This document shows, piece after piece, positions 22,301 through 37,300 of a DNA stretch of 64,000 bases. The DNA is from Megaleporinus macrocephalus (lineage: Eukaryota > Chordata > Actinopteri > Characiformes > Anostomidae). Position 1 is the stretch's first letter. Every line of letters begins with the position of its first letter. Made by a program: the position numbers and the translations under genes. The stretch is from contig CM038709.1 of NCBI GenBank assembly GCA_021613375.1, forward strand, positions 38,585,656-38,649,655, written 5' to 3'. The notes under the pieces are model-generated. The model was given only the letters and a program-made list of their open reading frames with translations, did not search any database and was not told where the DNA came from.

Positions 22301-25300
22301 TCTTAAAGATCAAGGCTTTAGGTGTTGTTCATCTGATGGGGACAGTTTTGGTGCTCTACCAGGTCTTCCGGGTGTTTCCTCTGAAGCCAAGAAGATATTT
22401 TACACAATATTTCAAGTAATTGTGGAGCCCAACAAGGCGTTACGAAATTATGTATAGTGCAATAATGTACTTATAAAAAAATCCTTGATCAGGAAATTTG
22501 ATTACCACCAATAAAACATGAGGCATAATAATAATTCCACCCAGATGTCAAGTCTGTTTATGTATTTCAAACTTTTACGTAGTGATTCCAAACTGTACAA
22601 AATGTCTTATTACAGCATTTCTGGTTTGATACTTGACAGGTCCTCAGAAACCAGACGGGGTGGTGTTGACGAGTGGTGGTAAGCTTTCATGTAAGCACAT
22701 CGCTCAGATGGTTGGGCCTAACCGTGCTCCTGATATCACAGCATCCATTGAGAAGGTCCTGAATCTATGTGAAGGCCAGGCAGCTGCCACAGTGGCCATC
22801 CCTGCTATTGGGACGGGTAAGATTACTGTGCACTGCTGTCTCTCACTAGCTTATGAATCACATTTTGAAATCATAGGTATTCTTCTTATATATCCACAGG
22901 AAAGGGTGGTATCAGAGCAAATGAGTCTATCAGTGCTATTTTAACGGGACTTGAAAACCATTTGACTCGGTTGACGTCATCCCACCTTACAAATGTAACT
23001 GTAGTTGCATTTGAACAGAAGATCTTCGACTCCTACTGCAAGTATTTCAAGGACAGGAGCAATAAGGTAAATGCTTGTCCAACTCTGTAATAAAGGAAAC
23101 AGTAGTGCACAGTAATATCATTTTCATGAGTCCTTGTGTACTGTTTTGTTTTTCAGATATCAGAACCCAAGATGCCTGCAAATCAAGGTTTCATGATATT
23201 CAAATATCAAAATTAACTTAATTCCTCAAGCAGTTTACAGTCCTTTTTAACTAGTCAGTTTTTTATTTCTCTGATACAGTAAGAATCTATTCATTCATCT
23301 GCTCTCTTCTTAGTCAAAGTTGGAGGTGTGAGGATCGAGGTTAGAAAAGGTAGCATCATTAACGAAACTGTCAGAGGCATTGTGAACACCACAAACAACC
23401 AAATGAACTTGACACAAGGTAGGTTTTTATGCTTTATGTTTATGTTCTAGCTACATTCTAGGTTAATTATCACTCGACTACCAATTGCCTTACAATACAA
23501 ACTGATTCACACAACATTCAGTTAACTCATTCACATCAGTACAAAGTCCAGATCACCTACATTGGTGGGTTTTCAGGAAGTTGGATGGGGCGGTGGGTGA
23601 ATGAAAGAGTAATTAATCAACATGCACCAGAATACAGCATTCTGTAAAACACATTCTGGAAAGTTCATTCTCACACATGTATACAACAGCCTACTAGGGT
23701 GGCAATGCTCCCAATGCACCCCCTTAGCGACGGCACGGGCCATGTTTGTCAATTTACGTCAGTAATATTATCTGAATCTTTTTTTAATTAAATTTAGTGT
23801 AATGTGACCAATTTTATATTTTATACCTCTTACAACAAACACATGGGGGCCCATAAAACCCCAGTTTTTAGATGTGAAGAACCTCGCTCACTCACATTTA
23901 GCAGGCTGAAGGTTCACCTTCCAGGCGATGATATTAGCTTCCAAAGCTTCACAAAAATGGTGCTTTGCATCAGTGACACTGTGTGTCCTTTGTTTTATTT
24001 ATACTGATACTGTACCAGCTGATACAATAACAGGATTGGTGTAACATTGTGTTACTGTCGTGTTATAAAACATGCATTCAAATTTTCAATATTTTATTTT
24101 TTTGTAGGTGTTTCAGGGGCCATATTCAAAGCGGCAGGATCCTCTGTCCAGCAGGAGTGCCAAAACCATGGTAAACACTATTTTTGTTAAGATGAGTGAA
24201 AGATATGAGTGACTATGGGTTTTATATGGGTTTTTAATGTATTTGAAGGTCCACTTCAGAGTGGCACAGCTGCAGTGACCAGTGGTGGAAACCTACAGTG
24301 CGATTACATCATCCACATAATGGGTCCCCACTCCACAGCTGAGGCAAGATTACGGGTGAAGAAGGTCCTGGAACGTTGTGAAGAGAAACAGATTAGCACT
24401 GTTTCATTCCCTGCTGTTGGAACTGGTAAGGATTTAGTGCTAAAATAGTTTTTCTTAGAACCGGATAATACATTTGTAATTTCTGTGTTGTGGGTACAGA
24501 TATCAGTGACTGATCATTTCACTCTACTGCATTTGAAAACTGCATTATACTGCATTACATTTACATTTACAAATAGGGCATTTAGCAAAGCTCTGATCCA
24601 TAAGTGCTTTGTGTTGGATTAGAGTATGTATCTCTAGCTAGTATAAACAGGTTTAAGTCCAAACTACCGTTGAGCTCAAACACTGCCAGAAACAAGGGTC
24701 AGTGCTGATAACTGGAAAGAAGATAACAAAATACAAGGTTTGATACAGTAGAACTGCAATACCTTGGAATACCTAGCAAGACAGAAATACCTAAAGAGAA
24801 GAGAATAAAATACAAGGTTGCATACAGTATAATGGCAAGACCTAATAATACCCAGCTGGTGTTCCTACCTAGAACATAAAGAGTTAAGTGCAGCTACATA
24901 AATACAATATGATTAATTCCATTAATACAGTAGATTGGTGCTTATAGGTGGTCCACAAAGAGATGGGTCTTTAGTCTCATTTTGAGAACTGGTGCAAGAG
25001 TCTGCTGTTCGGACATCCAATGGAAGTTCATTCTACCATCTGGGTTCCAAGACAGAGAAGAGTCTTGACGCTTGTCTTGCATGCATAAGGGTACAGATTA
25101 GGGCTGGTTATCGCCACTGATTTCCCAATTCGATTCAATTTCTGATTCGATTCAATTCAATTAAAAAACGATTCATTTAGGGATATTTCAGTTACAATAA
25201 TATGTTTTGTTTGAATTTGAAAAGAGATTTACAGAGAACTAATGTGGTAAATATACAAGGAACACTTAACCTACCATTACTAAAAACATTAGTGTTTATA

Positions 25301-28300
25301 TGCTTATATTCACCATATTTCGCCCCACCCACTTTCAAGCGTGTTTCTTTCGCCTTGTGTTAGAACTTCAGCTCAGCTAACCAAAATAAATATAGTTACA
25401 CTGTCTCCTCCAAGGTTAATAGCACAGTGGGTGGATGATATGAAAAGGTGGTCTGAGGTTACCTACGGCAACGTTTTTAATTATTCTGTACTCTCGGAAG
25501 GTGTAGACGGTCCGGCAATGAAAAACTATACAAGTACTGAAGCGTATCAGTACCTGTATAGTGAGAAGGTGGGCCGTGTACTCCTACACAAAGACGGTGA
25601 GTTTATGTTTCTGAAAGCCGGTTAAACCCAAGTCAAGCCAGCTGCCCGAGCCGCTCTGCGTGGGTGTTAGTTACAGCCCAGATAGCCTAGCACAGTGGAC
25701 ACTGATCATAAACAGTTACTTTAACTTGCAAACACCCGACACGTCTGCAAGAAGTTTTTCTCTTCTTCCAATTACCTCCCTCTAACTGAACATATGCTAT
25801 CAACGTATTTGTGGGCGCCCCGGAAGTTCTAACACAAAGTAAACAAAGATGCCCCCCCCCCAGTGTTGTCATGGAAAATAGCGTGAATACCATCATCGTT
25901 TCTGAATCCAAAATGTAGCCAGACATCTGCTTTTAAGTTCTGGGGCACCTTTATACGAATAGATATTGGATTATTCAAATGAAGATCGATTTAAATCGAA
26001 AAATCTATTTTTTAAACACACCCCTAGTACATACCGGTACAGAGCTAGGGGTACAGATTGACTTTAGATCAATGCCATTAGGTATGGAGGAGCTGGCTTT
26101 GTAGGCAAGCATCAGAGTTTTATATTTAATGCGAGCAGCTACAGGAAGCCAGTGAAGGGAGCGCAGCAGTGGAGTGACATGAGTGAATTTGGGAAGATTA
26201 AACACAAGCTTTGCTGCTGCATTCTGAATCACAATATAATCACAGTTTAATCTGTGTAAGAAACCTGGTTCCAAATGTTGTAGTGATGGCTGTCACATTG
26301 TTTTGGCCTTAAATCAGAGGGGTGGGTTGTCCGTATTGATAGGCCTTATTGCAACTCTATCAGCATAATCAAGATACCTGGATATTTCCCTCTCTTACAG
26401 GTGGAGGTGGCCTTAAGGGTGCTGAGTCCATTACTGCCATGCTACAAGGCTTTAATGATCATTTATCTCAACGTACATCCACTGCTATCAAACTCATCTA
26501 TGTTGTTATCGATCGAGATGAGGTACTACAAGAGTTTCTCCAAGGGCTGAAAAAATGGACTACAAAAACTCAGGTAAAAGGATTTCAATTAAATGAGAGT
26601 TTGTATATGCTGTGTTCAAATTGCAGGGATGCTCAGTGGCACAAGGGTTGTGTGAATACAACCAGTATGTGGTCCAAATAATCCTGGGTCATATGTGCTG
26701 TCACACCATGATATTTTTAGTTTTAGCAATATTGATAGACGTAAGAATCTAATTGGGACCAAAAAAAAATGGGAGCAGTCCAAAAATGCCACCAAGATGT
26801 ATTTAGGGACCTCTTTATTAAAAGACACTTAATGAAACTGGTTCTGTATACTGTAGCAAGTGTTCTTCTGAAGGCTCTGTATATGTGAATATACAACACA
26901 TTCTACGTTTACATTATATTGTACATTGCAGCTTGCAAAGAACCATATGAGCATGCAGATTCAGAGAACTCATAATGCTAAATGGAAACATTGTCTTTAC
27001 TGAAGAACCCTTGATGTTCTGTCTTTGTAAGAGTGTAGACAAATTCTATGTCTACTTACAACTGATTTGCAAATGCCAAGGTTTAGCCAGTAGCTCAAAT
27101 CAGCTCTCAGCTACCCAAAGATCTTGTAACAGAGCAAACCAGAAAACACATTTTACGCAGTAATATGACACATACTGAACATAGAATGAACAGTGAAGTC
27201 AAATCATTAAAAACATAACAAAAAAGTATATCAACCCATGAAGGCGAAGTGTATAATTCTAGAGAACGACTGTTGATTTGAACTCAACAGTACAACAAAT
27301 CCACTCCTTCCTTTCAGCTTCTTCAGAAGTTCCGGCCCCCAAATTAATTTGCATTGCTAAGGTGAACAACGCTGGGCTAGCAAACATGTTGTTTAGAGCT
27401 TCATGGCTGTAAAACTCCTCAAACCAAAACCCTTTGTTAATTGTACGGAAAAGCACCATGATATAACATTATAGTATGCAACAACACAGTAAGTACTGTA
27501 CATAATGATAGCTGCTGTAATGTTGACCAACATCAGCAAACAGGACAAAACAGTACTGACCTTTGGTTCTGTAAAACAGCAAATGTGAGTTAGTTTTCTT
27601 CACCTGTCCAGTAGAAACAGAGCAACATCCTCATCTCTTCTCATTCCTTTCAGCTCTCCATGAAGCTTAGCTTTTTACCTGCTGCTTCTTCTTCTCGGTT
27701 TCAAGTTCCACCTTCAGTGGTGCAGCATTTACATTGTGGCACCTCAGTCTACTTGTCCAACTTCTTGTTTAAACATTCCAGTTCCACTTTAAATAGTGCA
27801 ACTGTAACATTCGGGCACCAGAATGTAACTGCAGCAGAAGTTACAATTGATCTGGATCCTTCAGAAGCCAACCTCAGCCTTGCACCTCTCAGAGATTTCT
27901 CCACCATTGGACCGGCTCACTGATATTAACACAGCTGTTCACTCTTGCCTTCTTTCTCAGCATTTGTTCTCCAGATCTTCTCTTCTTTGGCTGTTTCTCA
28001 GCCATCTTTCCTTCTTGACAATCTTTAGAGTGGATTGTGAGGAGATTGTCTCTGAATTTAGCAAAAGTGTATTGGATTGAAATTGCATGTTGACAGATCA
28101 AACAATAAATAACAACAAATACTGAACTACTGAACCACAAACTGTGGTTTGTGGTTGATGATTCAGTAATGCATAATATACCAAGTGATGTTGTTAAAAG
28201 AGAGCGAGAGGAACCAAAGCAGTTTAATTAAACCAAGCTCAGTCAAGTTTGTTACACAGTCCTAGCAGACTGAAACATCGTCATCTGATTACATATTACA

Positions 28301-31300
28301 TGTTGTCAGTGTCACACAGCACTAGGTTCCAGACTGGGCACGTACCTGGGGATATATATAAAACCGTGCAGCCTTACTGAAACAGTCAAATAGGAAACCT
28401 TGTGTTATCATTCAGTGCATATGTATGTACAACTGTCGTAGCCTTGTTTCGCCCTACAGCTGAGAGCTGCTCAGTACAAATGACCTTTACTAATAGTTGA
28501 ATTTGCTGAATGCTGTGGCCTGTGACAACAGAAAGAACAACCAATAGAAATTGAGCAACGAGGTCTACCATGTGAATACAGCAATAGTGAAATTGCATTG
28601 CACAGCATTTAATGCAGTAATGTCTTCAGCAGGACAGTGATGATGAATCAGACGAAATCTCTTATGGCTCGAGTTTGTCCTCATCAGAAGAAGAAGAAGA
28701 AGAAGAAGAAGAAGAAGACGAAGATGAAGAAGAAGAAGAAGAAGAAGATGATGATGTTCAAAGTGGTAACACTGTTACATTTTATTCCAGTTATGATTTC
28801 CACTTTTTGTGAGGCAGTAAATCCACTTGGTTTTGTATATATGTAGGTGCCACCTCAGAAGCAGTCATTGGCCACGTCAAAGTTAAAGTGCTTTCTGGCG
28901 ACATCACCAAAGAGACAACAGAGGCGATCGTCAGCAGCACTAATACCAGCCTTAATCTCAGCTCAGGTAAAAAAAAAAATATTATCTAATATTATTGTTA
29001 TTAGATATTATTGACTGTTTTTGAGCACAATTGCTGTAATAGTCAGGCAATCATGAATGCATATGCAATCCAAACCCGTTATGTTTTCCTCCCAGGAGTT
29101 TCAGGAGCTATCCTCAAAGCTGCAGGACAGACTGTTGTGGAGGAATGCAAGAAACTGGGTATGATGCTTGTTTATACATAGTAGCCATTTACGTTACACT
29201 CAAAAATAGTAAAATTGTATTAAAAAAGTATATAAAAAGTATATATATATATATAACTGTGTTAACATTATTGTAATATTATTCTTCTTATTATTAATAT
29301 TATTTATTTATTATTTATTTATTAATTTATTATTAAAACAGAACAAATGTATATAACTGTAATAATATTCATGTATTTTTTTTTTTCTTAAACAGTAAGC
29401 CAGGTTAATTGTTGCTTACCTTACAGCTGTGTGTTGATTATTTTAACATACAGAAATAAAATTTATTGAAATCAAAACATGTGCTGGGCATTAGATGTTC
29501 CTGCAGACTTCTTCTGAAGGTTTTTTCCTTCCTTGATTAAAAAGTACCATTGCGAGAAAAAGTTAGGGAACTGTTTGGAATTACCCTGATTTCTGCATTA
29601 CTAATAAAATGTGGTCTGAACATTATCTAAGCCACAATCCTAGACAAACACAACCTAACAGAATAATAACACACAGACTGTTGTACTTGGCTTGTTGAGC
29701 ACATTGAGTAACATCCACAGTGGACACTAGAAAAAGGAAGCGAAACCATTAATTGAATAATCTGTAGATCATCTTTTAGCAGCATCACTACCACCAAATG
29801 TTTCCTGTAGCTTCAAATAAGATTGATGAGGAATTCTGGACCATTCCTCTCTGCAAATGTGTTTCAGTTCAACAGTACTTCAAGCATGCCTTGCACGTAC
29901 AGCCCTCTTCATGACATACCACAGTATCTAGATCTGTCAGGACTCAGATTTGGTCATTCCAAAACACAAATTTTCTTTTTTTCAGTTATTTTTTAGGTAA
30001 TTTACTTATGTTCTCAGGGTCGTTATCTTGTTGTGTCGCCCAAAATCTCTTCAGCCTGAGGTCATAGACTTTATGTTTTGATACACCTTTGAATTCATTG
30101 TTCCCTCAATGATTGCAAGACTTCCAGGCCCTCATTATCATGATGCTCCCTCCACCATGCTTCACATTTGGGTGTTGGGTGTGCAGTGACCTCCAAACAC
30201 AGAGTTGTGCATTTATGCTAAGAAGTTCCACTTTTGTCTCATTTTCCTAGAAGCACTGTGAAACTTCCAGCTAGTCTCAGGCAAACTTGAGACTGGATGC
30301 AATGTTTTGTTTTGTTTTTTGACAGCAGCAATTTTTTGTGCTGCCTTCTATGAACACTGGTCTTGTTCAGAGTTTGTCTAATAGTAGACACACGAGCAAA
30401 GGTTTTTGCAGTTTGTGGAGTCTTCTGTAGGTCTTTTCCTGTTAAACTTGGGTTCTTGCTCAGCTCTTGGACTGATCTTTACAGGACGCAAACTCCTAAG
30501 TCCTGAATTGTCTTCATTTGACAGTTTGATTTGATGTACACCTAGATACATGCCTTTGTAGCCTTTTCCAGCTTCATATGTCTCTATAGCACATCTTCTG
30601 AGCGGTTCTGAAAGTTTGTTTGCATTGAGGCAGAGTTCACGTTAACCTTTCACACTAACCTTTCTTGAGAAGATCAGATTTGTAAGTAAGCAATGTGTGC
30701 TGCCTTTATTTAATGGGCAAAGCACCTGTGAAACCCACACTTCCAATCTCATCTTCTTAACTGAAATGCCTTTTGCTCTGGGAGAAGTCATTAGCTCTAA
30801 ATAGAATTGGAGGTTCACTAACTTTTTCTAGCATTTACTGGATGTTACTCAGTGTGCTTAATAAAAGGCTGATTTGGTTACAATTGAAGGTACACTTGTC
30901 TGTGTGTTATTAGGTTAGTTAGATTGTATGAGTCTAAACAAATGACTTAAATAATGATCAGACTGTATTTTATTAGTAATCAGTGCAGCTAATTCCAAAC
31001 AGTTAAATTCCTTCTTCTTGCAACTATAGCTTTAGAGATATCCATGACTGGCTGAGAAGCATGAAAATACATATTTAAAAATTTGTCAATTCAAAGACTC
31101 TACTCATTACATCTCTGATTAAAGGTACCCAGCCAGGCGATGGTGTAGTCCTGACAAAAGCTGGAAACCTTCCTATTAAGAACATTGTCCACATGGTTGG
31201 TCAGACCAGTGAGGCCGAGATCACACGCTGCATGTATAACGTCCTGAAGAAGTGTGAAGAAAACAAGATCCAGTCCATTTCCTTTCCTGCTCTTGGAACT

Positions 31301-34300
31301 GGTAAGCACAAACATGACGTGTCTGATACATGTAATTAATGTTAGTAATTATAGTAGAGGTGGCACAAATCAAAACAGAATTTGTGGGCTTAACAAATAC
31401 AACAAAAACAACTGGTGGAATTTATACTCCTGGCTAGTTTTTTTTGCAGTGAATTGTTTTGACTTGTTAAAATATAGAAATTATTGCCAGATACCTCTGC
31501 ATATCACTGCGTATCACCTTGGTATTATAACTTAACCTGCTGAACAACACAGCTATTAAGCATGCCCAAATATTTTGAATACTCCTAAAAGAACATCCCA
31601 AGAGTTTTATTATCTCTCACTATATGTTCTTAAGTACCACGAGATGTCTGAACTCTATACTCCACCAAAGGGAAGAGAAGACCCTGCATCTTATGTTAGT
31701 ACATATGGCTATTTTTTACAATGTTTACTCTGTCAGATGAGCACCATCAATTTGTGCCATGTCTTTATTGGAGGTCTGGCAACACTGGCGTTGATACAGA
31801 CTACCAGGAGGTGGAAAGCATGGCAGAAAAGTGCTAATAAAAGCTGATAAATGTTTAATTAGGCAGCATCATTCTATACAAAGTCAAGCTTTGCTCTTGA
31901 CATTGTGGGGACCTATGAATCTACCGCCCCTGTTGTCCACAAAAGCAAATTAACAATCCCAGGGAAAAATGTAATCTTTCCTAACGTCTCAATTAAACTA
32001 TAAGACTTGTTTCAATCAGTCTTAAACCAGTAAACAGTGAGTTTACATCTAAAGACTCATCAGCATTACGGCCATAGTGCAACTGACATCTCTAATATAT
32101 TAACATTAATAAAAGTAGGAACACTGCTTGTAATTCATAGCTACAGGCGATTTAGCCTGCTGTATGCCAAGCGCCAAGGCCGAGCATCACTATTAACATT
32201 ATTACGGTGGACTCATTTCATTAGTGACAACTTTGAGTGACTTTAACTTGCCTTTGAAAAATTGCTTTTTTTGCAGCCATCCTCACTTAATTATCACACC
32301 CATTTGTCTTCCCTGTTGCACCTGGGTCTTGCACAGTAAGTCTTGCATATGACTGGAACGTTTTCCTTCCAGTTTTGGCACTGCCAACAATCAAACGTAG
32401 CTACAGAGTCTCACGTGACAGCAGGGAAAGACACATCCAATCACACTGGCCGTATGACTCGAGTTTAGAACATGATTTAACCCTTCCTGCACCTCTAGGC
32501 TAATGAGATGTTGACTGATCGGGGTCTTTTTTTGGAGGGGATCAAACTATTGCTGGGGCCAACATAATAATCAATGGATATTGCTGGATATTCAGTCCAT
32601 GCTAATTCTACGCCCTTGATTATATATAATTCGTCTGTGACAAAGATCTATATGCTTGTTGAAAAGTTGTTGAAAATTTATTACAGAAAATGAACCCAAC
32701 TGTTTGAATGGTAGGTTACATGGACATAACAAAACAGCGAACCTTAAGTAGGGAAAACACTGCCCCCTTGTGCACCAACAGACTAACTGTAGTCTTTCCT
32801 GGCTGGCACTGCTAATGGTTACAAGTGAAGTGTATATAAAAGTTGTTTTTTCCGTTCTACAGGAGCTGGAAACCTGGCAGCGGCTCAGGTGGCAAAAGCC
32901 ATGATCGAGGCCTTGACTAAATTTTCCACTGACACTCCAGCTTTTTTAAAAACTGTCCACATTGTCATTTTTCAAGCAAAAATGTTGACAGACTTTGAAG
33001 ATGTTCTGAAGAAGAACAAGAAGATCTTACCAAAATCCTCTACAGGTAAACAGTGTGTTTCCTAACTTGCCCCCCACCCATGCAGAACATAGGGTTCGAC
33101 TTTTACCCACTTCAAGTGATTTTTAACCAATTGGTTTATTCTTTCTTAGGAACCAACCGAAGACCCACAATGCGAGCACAGTCAACATCAAAGCCAGTCA
33201 AGCCACCGCTGTGCCTTGCTAAAGAGACTGCTGCAGTAGTTTTCCCAGTCATGAATGTAGAGGTATATGGTACCTCTCTTGTGGACCTTGGTAAAGTTAA
33301 GAAATTCCTTGATAACCTCATTTGCGAGGAGTGTACCAGCGAAGATATTCTGTCGAGCCATCTGCCCAACCTTCCTGAGGCTGACAAGGAGGCCATCGTG
33401 GCTCTCAGTCAAAGTAACCAAGTACATGTCCATGTGGCTGCTGTGGATAAGTTGACTGTGTCAGGGAAGAAGGATGATGTTTTAGGTGCCATACTGAAGA
33501 TCAACAACTTACTCCAGGGAGCCAAAGACAGGGAGTTCCAAGAAGGAGAAGAAAAGAGACTGAGTGAGACAATACGCTGGGAGGTGGCTGTAGGAGAAGC
33601 ATGGGTGCCACTGGACATCAGTATTAGCTACCAAATGGAACTGGCCTTTCGAAGCAAACAGAAGACGTTTACTTACCAGGAGAAAGGAGAGAGCTACCAT
33701 GTGGACTTCAAGGACGGCAAAAGAGTGAGCAGTAAGGGACAGTCCCATAGGGTCAACAGAACTCTGCTTGGAGATTCAGAAACAGGTGATAATCTTTAAG
33801 GAATATTTTTAAACCTTTGATAAACAGCCTGGAAAACTAGGCCAAAGACATAAGCAGATGACACCCTCCTACTTTTCCTGCACCCAGACAATGCTGACTA
33901 TGGCATACAAGCCAAACAACTCCCCAAGCAAACAAATAAAATATCCCTCTCCCCCCAAAAACAGGCCTTAAATAGTGAAAGTATACTTAAAGTAAGAACA
34001 CCAAGAAGAAGTTATAGCTAAGTGTGTCACACAAACCCATATTTATCAGCATGAAACTAAGACAAGTGTGAATCATAACGACAGGTGCTTGGTCTCTGCA
34101 GTCAAGTGGGGTAAAGGTATAAAGGGTACTGCCTGAATCACAAATGCGCCAGTCAGTTCTACCCAGGCGCAACCAGGACCATCAATTGGCTGATTCCTCG
34201 ATTAAATATAGGGTTTAAATTATGCACACATTACATTCTGTTTTTATTCACATAATAAATGGGGTTACATATTTTTTCTAAACCGCCACCCAGGATCACA

Positions 34301-37300
34301 GTATTTTTGGGTTCCCTACATCAGTTTGGCTACTTTTGGCTTTTATTTTTATAGTTGCGTTCAGTGAACAAAAAAAAGACCCTTGCATTGTTATTTTACA
34401 ATTATTAGTATATTAGCTAATATATCAGTTCAGGTTTATAATCGCAGCAGGTACAGGCCTGATATAGACATGCCAAATGACTTTACAATGTAAAAGTTCT
34501 ACAAATGCTTGTTTTTCAGCTATCATTCGTCCTCCACCAACATGGACTAAAATGGATGGAAAGGACCTAAAAATGGTCCTTCTGCTTCCAGCTTCTGAAG
34601 AGTACAAGAAAATAGAAAAGGAATTTTTGAAATCCAGTAAGCACTCAGATGTGGCTCCCGTGCAGGTTAAAGAGGTATATGGACACTATCACTGGGTTTC
34701 TTACTGTATTATGACTCACATTGACATATAATGCATTGGTTCTTATTCATCAAAGTTGTGTCTGATCTAATCTAATCTTTGTTTTTGTAGTATCTGCAGC
34801 TCGGCTGATCAAACCCTTGTCTCCTAGCAACACATTTAAATTGTAACGTAATCATTTCACAGCACCAAAAAGTTCTTGATTTGTGGTTAACTAACCATCA
34901 TGTTAGGAAGCGCTCCCCTTGTCTCTTTTTCGCCGTTCTCTAGTCTCTCCAGGGTGCTGTTTCCTCTCAAAAAAAAAAAAAAAAAGTCAATATTAGGAAG
35001 ACAGAAGTTCCTCTCTTTCTTGTTGTCTCTTTGTTTGTTTTTTTTTTTCGTTTCGTTCGTCTCGTTTCTCTCATCTTGTTTTCTGGGAAACTGTGCTTTC
35101 CTTGTGTTTGCTGGGGTTTTCAGCGTTTCCCCTGGTAGCCTTTGTTCTTCTTCCCGCCAAAGTGTTCCCAATAGCATTCAGGCTGTTTCCTGAAATGTAT
35201 GCTGTAGTTATTGCACCAGGTTTGAATCTCTGTTTGGGATCTCGTGTTTTTTAACATACTCTGAAATCTGACTGCTCTGACTGCACCGTAAGTCTGTGGT
35301 GGCTCACCCAGTGGGGTTCCTCTTGGCAACCAGTGGAACTGGGTGACACATTAAGGGTTGTACTTATTTGACATGTATATTGATATAAACACTTGCTGCA
35401 GATGTTCTGTGTTCCATGTAAAGACATACTTTTGTTTTATACTACTGACTTAGCCCACAATATAAACAATACAGAACACAGCTAGTGTCCTACACTGCAA
35501 TAATACATTGTTACATTGTTTAAATGTTAACACAGGTTTTTGAAAGGTTTTATGAATCAGATGCAAAGTAGTTCGCGCTTGATTAACGGCGTTCAGAGCT
35601 GTGAATTTTTTATGCAACTTTGATGAATAAGAGCCACTGTTAAGTCTTTCTGTTGCTCATAATTGAACTGATCTTCAGATCCACAGAATTCAGAGTCAGT
35701 CACAATGGCAGAGGTACTCTGTGTTGAAGCAAAATGTGGAAAAGAAATACCCCAAGCAGAAAAATGAGAGCTTTCTCTATCATGGCACCACTAAAGACAT
35801 CAGCGAGAGAATCAATAAGAACGGCTTCAATCGGAGCTTCTGTGGGAGAAACGGTAGGTCACAAGTTGCCTTTTTCCATATGCTTTGACTAGAGATGGAA
35901 GGATCGGTCGGCTACGTATCGGTATCGGCCGATTTTTAAGCAAAATATGTGATCGATGATCGGCCGATATTTCTCCAATTTAGCCAATCCCAAAAGCCAA
36001 ACGATGACGTTAAACAAAATTAGCCTAATTTCTGTATTTCTAGCTAGGGTCTCATCCGAGAATAGGAGCCGTCCACGAAACCCCCTCCAGCCAGGTCCCT
36101 GCAATTCCTATCTAAACCACTAGATGGAAATACATGATTAAAGCAGCGGCCGCGCGAGAACAGGTTAAGGCACAGCATGCGCTGACAGAAAACATCGTCC
36201 GTCTGGCCGCGTTTTACCATATGTGACACAGACTCATCCAGGCGTTCTGTAAGGTCTGTAACATCAACGTGTCTCGTGGGAGAACCAGGATAAACACATT
36301 TAACACTACGAATCTGATACGACACTTAAGAGTACACCAAGCGGCTGAATACAGTGAGTATCAGCAAACAGCAGAGCTAGCATGCGCAGCTAGCACAAAA
36401 CAAATAACCCAGAAACCTGTGCAGACCAGATCTGACCAGTACAGCTGCAACAACCAAACAGTTAAAGGAATCACAGCCAAAGTGATTTAGTTTATAGTGT
36501 AGATAACCATGTTTCATGACTTGCTTGCACTAATAAACTGCATGTAGCCTGCTGTGGCATATTTCCCTGCCCTCAATCGGTATCGGTTATCGGCTGATTG
36601 CACTGAAAGGTGATCAGCGATCGGAATCGGCCTCAAAAACCCTGATCGGTCCGTCTCTAGCTTTGACTGATATTTAAGCATGTTACTGAATAAGGATTGT
36701 TGAAATGATATAATGGAGTTATGTTTGGGCAGAGAAACATGCCTGAAACCCTTCCTTCCTTCAAACTAGTACCAGTCACATCCCTGCCTTATGTTCCCCT
36801 GACAAAGTATTCATAGTCCCCACCACCTTCCCCATCTCTTCCCTGTTTTTTAGTCCTATATCAGTTCTACCACAGTTATGAAGGGCTTCCAGCTGAAAAC
36901 TGCCCAGAACTTCTTTCTTCATGCTACTGAAATGTTGAAGCCACAGTCTGAACTCAAAACGCAAAATATCATTCTCATGATAAATTATATTGTGGTTATG
37001 TTCGGTTGCTAATATTATGGGTTCTGCCAATAAAGTTAGGCTCTAAGTTAGGCTAAAGTTAGGCTCAAATTCAAATGCTGAGAGTGCCTGCAGTCCAAGA
37101 CAGCACAATTGTCAAGCGTTTATTCATTTTATTAGTACCACTTACAATATAGGAGCACTTTTTAGCAGAGGTCTGCATTCCAACATGACTCCCACAGGAC
37201 CTGCAAGTCACACCACAATATGTTGCACCACAGGACTAAACTCATTATCATGTGCAGGAGTGGACCCTCACCACTCCACGACACTCACAGTGCTCAGTCT

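Noticed and set aside
34887..35193. Ser/Phe-rich and Lys/Glu-rich frames on opposite strands
   Set aside because: They are products of a polypyrimidine tract inside an intron, with no domain or splice context.
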